Shown here piece after piece: positions 53,901 through 64,000 of a stretch of DNA of 64,000 nt (its first letter is position 1; every line of letters starts with the position of its first letter). The DNA is from Mesostigma viride. Its lineage: Eukaryota; Streptophyta; Mesostigmatophyceae; Mesostigmatales; Mesostigmataceae. The notes beneath the pieces were generated by a model. The model made no database searches. It was not told the DNA's origin and saw only the letters and a program-made list of their open reading frames with translations. The DNA lies in the NCBI GenBank assembly GCA_009746045.1, contig RPFO01001888.1, positions 1-64,000 on the forward strand, in the 5' to 3' direction. The translations under genes and the position numbers were made by a program.

Positions 53901-55434
53901 ATGGTCCACAACCATGTGCACGCATGGTCCACAACCATGTGCACGCATGGTCCACAATCGTGTGCCCGCATGGTCCACAATCATGTGCACGCATGGTCCA
54001 CAATCATGTGCACGCATGGTCCACAGTCGTGTGCCTGCATGGTCCACAATCGTGTGCACGCATGGTCCACAGTCATGTGCCCGCATGGTCCACAATCATG
54101 TGCCTGCATGGTCCACAATCATGTGCACGCATGGTCCACAATCGTGTGCACGCATGGTCCACAGTCATGTGCCCGCATGGTCCACAATCATGTGCCTGCA
54201 TGGTCCACAATCATGTGCACGCATGGTCCACAATCGTGTGCCCGCATGGTCCACAATCATGTGCCTGCATGGTCCACAATCATGTGCCTGCATGGTCCAC
54301 AATCATGTGCCTGCATGGTCCACAATCATGTGCACGCATGGTCCACAACCATGTGCACGCATGGTCCACAATCGTGTGCACGCATGGTCCACAGTCATGT
54401 GCCTGCATGGTCCACAATCAAGTGCCTGCATGGTCCACAATCATGTGCCTGGATGGTCCACAATCATGTGCACGCATGGTCCACAACCATGTGCACGCAT
54501 GGTCCACAATCGTGTGCACGCATGGTCCACAGTCATGTGCCTGCATGGTCCACAATCATGTGCACGCATGGTCCACAATCGTGTGCCCGCATGGTCCACA
54601 ATCATGTGCACGCATGGTCCACAACCATGTGCACGCATGGTCCACAATCATGTGCCTGCATGGTCCACAGTCGTGTGCACGCATGGTCCACAACCATGTG
54701 CCTGCATGGTCCACAATCGTGTGCACGCATGGTCCACAATCATGTGCCTGCATGGTCCACAGTCGTGTGCACGCATGGTCCACAACCATGTGCACGCATG
54801 GTCCACAATCGTGTGCCCGCATGGTCCACAATCATGTGCCCGCATGGTCCACAACCATGTGCACGCATGGTCCACAATCGTGTGCACGCATGGTCCACAG
54901 TCATGTGCCTGCATGGTCCACAACCATGTGCCTGCATGGTCCACAATCATGTGCACGCATGGTCCACAACCATGTGCCTGCATGGTCCACAATCATGTGC
55001 CTGCATGGTCCACAATCATGTGCCTGCATGGTCCACAATCGTGTGCCTGCATGGTCCACAATCGTGTGCACGCATGGTCCACAGTCATGTGCCCGCATGG
55101 TCCACAATCGTGTGCCTGCATGGTCCACAATCATGTGCCTGCATGGTCCACAATCGTGTGCCCGCATGGTCCACAATCATGTGCCTGCATGGTCCACAAT
55201 CGTGTGCCCGCATGGTCCACAATCATGTGCACGCATGGTCCACAATCATGTGCCTGCATGGTCCACAATCGTGTGCCTGCATGGTCCACAACCATGTGCC
55301 TGCATGGTCCACAATCATGTGCCTGGATGGTCCACAATCATGTGCCTGCATGGTCCACAATCATGTGCCTGGATGGTCCACAATCATGTGCCCGCATGGT
55401 CCACAACCATGTGCCTGCATGGTCCACAGTCATG
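47983..55434. repeat. 23-bp satellite, 324 units, 7.45 kb
   Basis: Unit TGC[AC][CT]G[CG]ATGGTCC[AT]CA[AG][TC]C[AG][AT]G. The span divides exactly into 324 units, and no length variant was noticed. Differences fall at about eight positions; the ATGGTCC core is constant. Larger blocks of several units recur (for example around 49100, 49460, 49650, 50050 and 50560). Because no unit contains a stop in any forward frame, three overlapping forward frames of about 2,500 codons stay open. That is a property of the unit and not evidence for a protein. Confidence 0.97.
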
Positions 55435-56003
55435 CACTCAAAGTCCCATGGTAGACACGATGGATACACGTTAACATCTACCACGGACGGGGAAGTGGGT
55501 GGGCTTCAATCAGCATTGTCCGGGCATTGTGCGAATAACCCATGCCTTGGTCTAGATATGCGAGCTTGACGATGCGGGGACGGCATGGCATAGAAAGACA
55601 CACGCATAGTTACTGGCACAGGCAACCAGATAGGAGGCACAACAAAGATTGTGCCATGCGCCCTAATGGGGTTCTTGGCCTCTGGTGGCACTTTTGGTTA
55701 GCATCTGGCAAGGATATTTCAACAATATTTGTGTGTTGGGAAGTTGAACTATCTGGTCTTCTGAGGCGGTCCTGGATGTGCTAAAAATGCTGCTAAAAAA
55801 GTCGCACGCAGATTTTCCCAACCATGACTTGTCAAAAGACAGCGTCCAGCTGTTCCGATGGGAATCTCAGCACACCTTTCCGACAGCGATCGATGTTGAG
55901 ACCAGGGTGGCTTGGGGGGTGGGGTCTGGGACACCGGGGGTGACCAGGCATCGACACAACACCAAGGAAAAACAGGGAAGGGGGGCCCTTGCGATGCCTA
56001 GAA
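55435..56003. other. Intergenic, no gene recognised
   Basis: Short ORFs only. Nothing matches a family or another repeat in the window. Confidence 0.4.
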
Positions 56004-56145
56004 TCCTGAACTCTGTTCAAGAACTATTAAGTACGAAGGTGGGGAATCCCCCAACTCTGTTCAAGAACTATTCACAACGAAGGTGGGGAATAACCAAACT
56101 CTGTTCAAGAACTATTCACTACGTAGGGAATACCCGAACTCTGTT
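56004..56145. repeat. About 44-bp minisatellite (AACTCTGTTCAAGAACTATT)
   Basis: Three full units and one partial unit, each AACTCTGTTCAAGAACTATT followed by CACAACGAAGGTGGGGAAT or a shortened variant. Confidence 0.85.
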
Positions 56146-56195
56146 CAACAAGAACTACTATTGGGTAGTTTCTAGCTGATCGCACGGCGGGCACA

Positions 56196-56890
56196 GTAAT
56201 CACTGCGTTAAGTTGCGATCGACGCCTGAAATTTGGCGTCGCAACTTAACGCGGTAATGCAACTTAACGGTAGAATTAGGCTAGCATCCCACCCCCTCCT
56301 CCTCTCACGGACTTGTACACTGCATTCGACAGCTCTCGTCAAGCCTGATCCAGCTGCAGCATGATCAAAGCCGCCCAAAGTGCGTTTTCCCGTTTTTCCA
56401 TGCCAGGTATCTTCTCATGATTTTGTGAAAAAGGCCGCAATACACGCCGCCTGCCGGGTGCAGCCAGCCAGCCACACAGTGCGTGAGTGCCTGTGTTTTA
56501 CTGATACCACAACTGAAATGTGCCGTCATGTGCGCCTTGCATGCAATGTACCGCAGTCACTACCGCAGGCTGCAAACTAATTGGAATTCCAAGGTTGCAT
56601 TCACGCTTTCAGTTTCACTAATTGCGGCCAGGAGGCGGGGCGGGGACGTCTGCGCGCCAGTGGAGCTTGCGTATTTTGCCGCCTAAAGCCACATAGCGGG
56701 TCCCGACTTAGCAAAAAGTGGCCTCCTACGCGGCCAAAAATGGCCTGACACCTACAAATTGAGTCATTACCGCGTTAAATTGCGATGGCACCGATGCTTA
56801 AGTTGCAGTCGCTGCCCAAACTTCGGCGTCGCAACTTAAAGCGGTAACGCAACATTTAAAAACACAACTTAACGCGGTAATGACTGTAAC
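56196..56890. mobile_element. TIR element, ACGCGGTAATGACTGTAA type
   Basis: Left end CAGTAATCACTGCGTTAAGT and right end ACTTAACGCGGTAATGACTG + TAA are inverted. Internal hairpins TTGCGATCGACGCC...GGCGTCGCAA and TTAAGTTGCAG are present. The left 160 bases are the reverse complement of 46720-46870. No transposase ORF. Confidence 0.7.
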
Positions 56891-57179
56891 TACACGTCAG
56901 CACATACATGTGCCCACATTTTTGCTATGACTAGTGTTTCTGCTTTTATAATTATTTCTGGATCCATACGCGTTTTTCGTGTAACCAGAAAAATATTGTT
57001 TGTGTTTCCCAATGAAACCCAGGCTGTATTTTTGAACTCCACCGTACATTTTCTGAGCACACGACTTTCCGAGCAGACTTGGTGGCTTATTCCCCTATTT
57101 GCAACACCCCAGAAATGAGGCAAAAGACAAAAGGCAGGAACCCATTTTACTGCAGGCATGACAAAAGCACTCATGTGAG
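56891..57179. other. Intergenic
   Basis: No coding signal recognised; ends where a splice-donor-like GTGAGTATC (minus) appears. Confidence 0.4.
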
Positions 57180-57490
57180 GAAGAGGAAGTATCTCTTTGG
57201 AAGACAGACTCCATGATACTCACCTTCCAAGTTGCGGCCTAGCCGGTGCAGTGGGCGGTAGCGAGGTTCCAGCCGCGGGCCTTGTTCTCCCACAAAACTA
57301 TGGAGGGGCCCCTGGGGCCCGTGTGTGAGGGAATCGGTTTTGCGGAGTCCAGATCTGCCTGCCACACACACCAGCCTTTGACGAGGGCGAGACGGTGGGC
57401 AGGGCGTATTGGAGGTACCCGGCCATGGTCGGAGAGGTGCAGATGACTGAGAGCCCTGCACGATAGAGTCAGGCAAGCATACCAAAATAG
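57180..57490 (-). other. Coding-like exon, frame uncertain
   Basis: The minus strand has acceptor CTATCGTGCAG (57463) and donor AACTTGGAAG|GTGAGT (57226), and GC-rich sequence with all three frames open for at least 50 codons. Third-position GC favours a frame starting MAGYLQYALPTVSPSSKAG, then another frame for ENKARGWNLATAHC. It may be a degraded exon or one with consensus indels. No family recognised. A poly-G run of about 30 bases (57526-57554) lies just upstream. Confidence 0.3.
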
Positions 57491-59102
57491 AAGGCATCCC
57501 CAAATAAGTTGTAAGTTCATAAGAAAAGGGGGGGGGCGGGGGGGGGGGGGGGGCGTCCAAAGCCATGTGACAATTGAACACCAGATTTGGGTGCCTTATC
57601 TAAAGTAGAAATCGGCATGTTTCTTGAGTCGGAGGCCAACGCATGTGCAGGCGAGAATGTGAAAGGTTCATCCAGTAAACTTCAGTTACACAGAATTAAG
57701 CACGGTTCTCTAAACAAGTAGACGAGGAAATTAAATCTGATCCATAGAAAATAACACATCGTTACTTATCACAGTAAAAAAAACTACGCACTCCGGGCAG
57801 CTGTACATGGTGGTAATGACAGAAGATTGGGCGCTGGAGGTAGGCGCACGATGAATTAACCCTTGACACGATCCCGGCCATGATCAGCTACAGTCGATTC
57901 AATGATGCGAAATATTGAAGAGGCGTTGCCAGATCACGCATATAAAAATATTTAAAACTTGCCCGCCAGTATGTAACATTGACAACGTGAACAAACTCTA
58001 ACACCACAATCGCAAACATACATGCCATACGGCTCTCTGGCCAAAAGGTTTTGGATAGCGCAACGAAACTGTCGACACGAAACACGCCATGCCCTTCCCA
58101 CCCATGCTAGGTATCTGAAGTGCCACCAGCTAGAGTTTCGATTCGATACCTCTGGCGTTGCGGCAACAACGTAAGGTATTTCGAACAACTGACTTTTACG
58201 GTTTCGCCATTGTACACTTAATGGGCCGGCTCTCATGCTTCCTCGGCAGTTCCATTAATTACCTGTCGATGAAGGCAGTGCGAGCTTGACCGCCCCAGCA
58301 AACCTTGGCAGCGAGGTGCTGGGCTTAGAAGAGCTAAAGCGGACGCCATAGATAACCAACAGGGACAGTTATCACGCTTCAGCTTGATGCATATCGCCCA
58401 CTGAGATGTGACGACGATTTATCCACTCGTCGTGGAAATTTTTGTTGCATTATTGCCCCGGTCTGCCATAGGATTTATTGTAGAGCCAGGGTAGGTAGAG
58501 CCCTAATTCCAGCGATCCACGAGGGGAAAGAAAGAACTTGCGCGAACCGCCGCGATCGAGCCGGTCATTGAGTTGCGCGGACGTGGCCGGCCCACTGGCC
58601 ACCCAGAGCTTGAATGAAGGTCGCCGGCGCGGCGGGCGGCGCGGTGGGCAGCTGTTGAGTTGAGTTCAGTTTATTCCGCGCCTGTGGTCCGACATGAGGG
58701 CAGTGGGCACCCACTCAACGCTAGTACTAGTCATCAACTGTTTGTAGATGTACAAGGCGGATTTCTATCTAGATCTACTAGGCTGTGTTCAAAAGGCAAG
58801 CAACTTACGTTTCGACTAGGTTTTTGCTTACTGAAGTGGCATATTGAACTAATTTTTAACTACCTTCAGTTTAGTGGCTCGGGCGCCGGCCAAATCAGTT
58901 GTGGCTTTTCATTAGCCGCCGGTCAACTGAAAATCAGGCAGGTTCTGTTCGGCACTATGAGCTGCCGCATGTGCCGGCCGTCGGTGACCCACTAGTGACC
59001 GCCGTGGGGGATGAGTATGTGGCATGTGCAATTTCAACAGTAGTACTGTTCAGCACGGCGCGGCCGGGCACGGCCGGCGCCTCTCATGCAGCCCCGGGCT
59101 CA
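57491..59102. other. Intergenic, no gene recognised
   Basis: Scattered short ORFs with no family resemblance. GC-rich stretch at 58560-58660. Confidence 0.4.
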
Positions 59103-59139
59103 CTCACGTCATGAGACTGGGCCAGTCTCATGACGTGAG
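59103..59139. repeat. Perfect 18-bp palindrome
   Basis: CTCACGTCATGAGACTGG, one central G, then its exact reverse complement. A related but imperfect GTCTCAC/GCGAGAC inverted motif lies near 59719-59752. Confidence 0.9.
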
Positions 59140-59307
59140 CGAGCTCGCGGCATAGCCGGATCTGCGTCAGACCATGGATTGCATGAGCGAAATGACCTCA
59201 AATCATGCCAACGGGACCTGCACCCAGCTAAGTACTTCCGGCGATCAGCAATGACTGGAGCGCGAAGTCCTATTGCCGGCATGTACTATGGTATATAGTA
59301 CATACCA

Positions 59308-59560
59308 AGGAGACAACCAGCGCAGGCCAGAAATCGGGAGAATCCGGACCATGGTAGCTCGAGCCTGCCGTTATCTTGTCCGCGTGTTCGAGTCGTTCAG
59401 GATGATGAAGATGAATGGTGATGGAAATGTGTATCCTTGTGCATTGAAATTATGGCTGGCTTACGTGTAGAGCGACTAGATGACCTAGACGGTGGGGCCG
59501 GAAACAGCATGCTTGATCAGGGCGTGTGTTTCGAGCCTAACTGGCCGGGAGTGTCTAGCA
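59308..59560 (+). mobile_element. GAGACAACC-family element, 3'-truncated copy
   Basis: CAAGGAGACAACCAGCGCAG to GGCCGGGAGTGTCTAGC, matching 41297-41024 in reverse over about 250 bases. Confidence 0.75.
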
Positions 59561-59566
59561 TGTACA

Positions 59567-59643
59567 TACCAGTTTTCCGCGTTTTCCGCGGCCTGGCACT
59601 GAACGCAAAGGTTTTCACCTTTGCGGAGTGTCTGATCAGAATA
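59567..59643 (+). repeat. SINE 3' end only
   Basis: TTTTCCGCGTTTTCCGCGGC through the CGCAAAGGT/ACCTTTGCG hairpin to GTCTGATCAGAA. It matches the last 75 bases of the SINE at 37315 and 59833 and joins directly to the truncated TIR element. Confidence 0.8.
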
Positions 59644-59832
59644 TACGCTTGGCTGATTTCGATAGTACCGGCTACGCCCCCTTCTACTAAAAAGAAGGAT
59701 TCAGCCGTGTTCAGCCCGTCTCACGGTGCGAGACTGAACAAGTCTCGCGTGCAGACACGTGTGTAGTACTCCTACACACAGATCTCGAGTGATTTATCTA
59801 GTACCAAATCCGAAAGGCTTGCATCACTCCCC

Positions 59833-60040
59833 GGACAGGAGAACTTTTGCGGATGACTGTAGGTGTAAGTTGGCGATGCCATGGTAACCGGAGACGTCCG
59901 TCCTATAGTCAGCAAAATTGGTGCGAGAGGTCCCCAGTTCGATTCCGGTCGGATTCATTTGCAGATCGCGTTTTCCGCGTTTTCCGCGGCCTGGCACTGA
60001 ACGCAAAGGTTTTCACCTTTGCGGAGTGTCTGATCAGAAA
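59833..60040 (+). mobile_element. Putative SINE, copy 2
   Basis: Near-identical to 37315-37522 over the full length, including the B-box-like AGTTCGATTCC and the 3' hairpin. It has no obvious target duplication. Confidence 0.7.
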
Positions 60041-60163
60041 ATACCAGTTGGCTATAGGGATACTTCTTCGCAGTCACGTCTCTATTCATAATAGGGATAC
60101 TTCTGGCAAATCGAGGGCCAGCCGAACCTGTACTCATCGATCCAACTCTAGCTGCCAACTGGT
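60041..60163. mobile_element. Tiny inverted-repeat element
   Basis: ATACCAGTTGGC at the left and GCCAACTGGTAT at the right are perfect 12-bp inverted ends about 100 bases apart; ATAGGGATACTTCT occurs twice inside. The left end abuts the SINE. Confidence 0.5.
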
Positions 60164-60485
60164 ATAAAATTGTGGATCGATCCTATGCACTCTAGCGTCG
60201 ATATTAATTATCCTGTGCAAGCACGGCCACGTTGTGGCATTTATCGGTGTACATAAGCTGAGGACCTTGTCCAGCCAAGGGTGGTACCGAGCCACATTTT
60301 ACCAAATCTAGTGCCAGACCGTCAAATGTGGCGTATATTTCGAAACATTGAAGGAAACCCCACCCACGATCACACTTACTTCACCATGAGACATTTGCAA
60401 GTGTAGACCTGCCACTGAGGCATGAGGTCTGTGCTTGAATGGTATGTACATGCCATGCATGCTGTGGCGATGTACTTACTAGCAT
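60164..60485. other. Intergenic, no gene recognised
   Basis: No coding signal or repeat recognised. Confidence 0.4.
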
Positions 60486-60840
60486 TAATCAATTAATTAA
60501 TTAGTAACATAACTCCTTTGGGAGTACATGTAGCACATATCCCGGAGAAGGGGCATATGGCTACATATACATTCTGGGCTACTTCGTGCAAGAGTGGAAT
60601 GTAAGCAACACTTGCTCTAGGTGCCTCAAGGGCACCGGCACCACCATGCTGTCTCGGGTTCAACCCAACTAAGGGGATCCCGGCACGGGGGAGGAAGATC
60701 ATCATCAAGGAGACAACCAGCGCAGGCCAGAAATCGGGTGAATCCAGCTATACATCATGGCTATACAAGAGCTAGGGCATGGCTTCTCGACAGAGAGCGT
60801 CTCTCTGCATAGGCATAGCATGGCTAAATTCACGATAAAT
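60486..60840 (-). mobile_element. Family-C copy with a GAGACAACC-element end inserted
   Basis: ATCAATTAATTAATTAGTAA tail, CATAACTCCTTTGGGAGTAC, CATATCCCGGAGAAGGGGC, GGCACCGGCACCACCATG. At 60705-60738, CATCAAGGAGACAACCAGCG + CAGGCCAGAAATCGGG interrupts the family. It resumes with CATCATGGCTATACAAGAGC and GACAGAGAGCGTCTCTCTGC. Confidence 0.65.
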
Positions 60841-61325
60841 ATGTGGTTTATTAGAAAGGCCGGACTGAGCCTAGAATCCCTAAATGGAGCTGCATGCTAG
60901 ATTACCAAGGTGAGCTCAAGTTATTCTCGCAGCATGCCCCCACATGGTGGCCGTCAATCACAAAGAGTTCAATAAGAGCACCTCAAGAACAACGACATGG
61001 CCTGTGCACACGTATGCGATGTTCACAGGTCAAGTACCTCTGATAGCCATACCGCCTTGCCTACCGGATGCCGAGCCTCCGGACTTCTAGTTGCATTCCA
61101 GAAAGTCGTGTTGAATCAGGCAGGCATGCACACTTATTCTACCTAGTTACCCCATGAATTCCACTATACCAGTTGCCATGTTCACCTCCTTGCTAAATGC
61201 TACCTATAAATACCATCCATGCAAGCCTGCAATCGTGTGGCGATGCACAAAAGCAGGCTTCCTTCGGAGCAATTTAGATTGCGGTTGCCACAAAAGCCAC
61301 AGGAAAGCGGCGCTAACTCCATTTG
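60841..61325. other. Intergenic, 3' of the carboxypeptidase gene
   Basis: No gene recognised. It should contain the 3' UTR of the minus-strand gene that ends at 61326. Confidence 0.45.
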
Positions 61326-63595
<2,270 letters not shown>

Positions 63596-63598
63596 CTG

Positions 63599-64000
63599 GG
63601 GAGGCAAACGATGTTGTGTTTGTGTGCGCGCGTGTGTGCGCGTGTGTATATATGCATGTGTGTGTGTGCGTGCGTGGGGTGGTGGAGGGGGGGGGGGGGG
63701 CGGCGGCGACCATAACACACAGTGCAGGGGGGTGAACGGCAACGAGATGTTAAGCAACAATTTGTGCAATATTTTACATTTTAGATCCTTGTGTATACAT
63801 CCTCGTGCATATGAAGTCATGGAAACTAAGGGCAATAAAAAATCTGCGGGTGATATTACGTGCAGTACGTGGGAGGGGGTCGGATAACCTTGCCTTGAGC
63901 ATGCTGCACTCTCGACAGGAGGCCCAACAAACGCAGGCCCACAAGACGCAGCAGGCAAGTCACCTGGAGGGGTGACAAGTGACTGCTGCCATTATCTTCT
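63599..64000 (-). other. Intron of the carboxypeptidase gene
   Basis: Contains a GT/GC-rich stretch (63618-63676) and a poly-G run (63687-63701). No exon recognised up to the window edge. The next upstream exon should end in TG so as to restore a tryptophan codon before MEMYGDP. Confidence 0.5.

Noticed and set aside
47930-55569. Three overlapping forward ORFs of about 2,500 codons with 23-residue repeats
   Set aside because: All three frames are equally open because the 23-bp unit lacks forward-strand stops; no frame shows codon preference or a domain.

Overview
This window reads as nuclear DNA of a eukaryote, most likely a green alga. Genes carry GT-AG introns, there are short interstitial runs of the plant/green-algal telomere motif TTTAGGG, and one gene is a plastid-type rhomboid protease with the signature of land-plant RBL10/RBL11 proteins. 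There are no bacterial-style operons, ribosome binding sites, rRNA, tRNA or CRISPR. Genes are sparse and sit in a sea of retroelements, small terminal-inverted-repeat (TIR) elements and very large simple arrays. The assignment to green algae is inference.

Layout. 0-6.5 kb: three exons of a transposase-like gene, LINE remnants, a single-exon protein kinase (minus) with a duplicated tail, and a 153-bp hairpin satellite. 6.5-10.5 kb: a small CxC-type ORF, a CCTG array, retroelement ends, a 415-bp CCA array and a 731-bp TIR element. 10.5-20 kb: a truncated copia-like retroelement (gag plus integrase zinc finger), a multi-exon minus-strand gene (A) encoding 26-residue charged repeats and a ubiquitin-protease-like domain, and a minus-strand LTR retrotransposon (LTR, primer site, gag). 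20.5-22.2 kb: a plus-strand paralogue of gene A (B) ending in a PHD finger. 22-29 kb: LINE fragments and a degenerate GC-rich block. 29.7-35.8 kb: the best genic stretch, two head-to-head F-box genes (a five-exon gene, minus; an F-box/LRR AMN1-like gene, plus) sharing about 0.67 kb of upstream DNA. 36-41.7 kb: LINE and SINE insertions, including a LINE whose 3' UTR contains 1.05 kb of CATC repeats. 41.8-47.1 kb: a 115-codon ORF and the rhomboid protease (minus, five exons resolved). 48.0-55.4 kb: a 23-bp array of 324 units. 55.4-61.3 kb: small TIR elements, SINE copies and unassigned DNA. 61.3-63.6 kb: the last three exons of a glutamate carboxypeptidase II-like gene (minus), whose catalytic part lies beyond the right edge.

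The host genes do not form one pathway: two F-box proteins (SCF substrate choice), a plastid intramembrane protease, an M28-family peptidase and a kinase. Most of the biology is mobile DNA. Several LINE/SINE families share one 3'-terminal hairpin and an ATTA/TTAAA/TTGAA tail, some insertions consist of little more than that hairpin and tail, and microsatellites have grown inside element 3' ends. Several coding regions carry one-base shifts at G/C homopolymers, so consensus errors must be weighed against pseudogenes.
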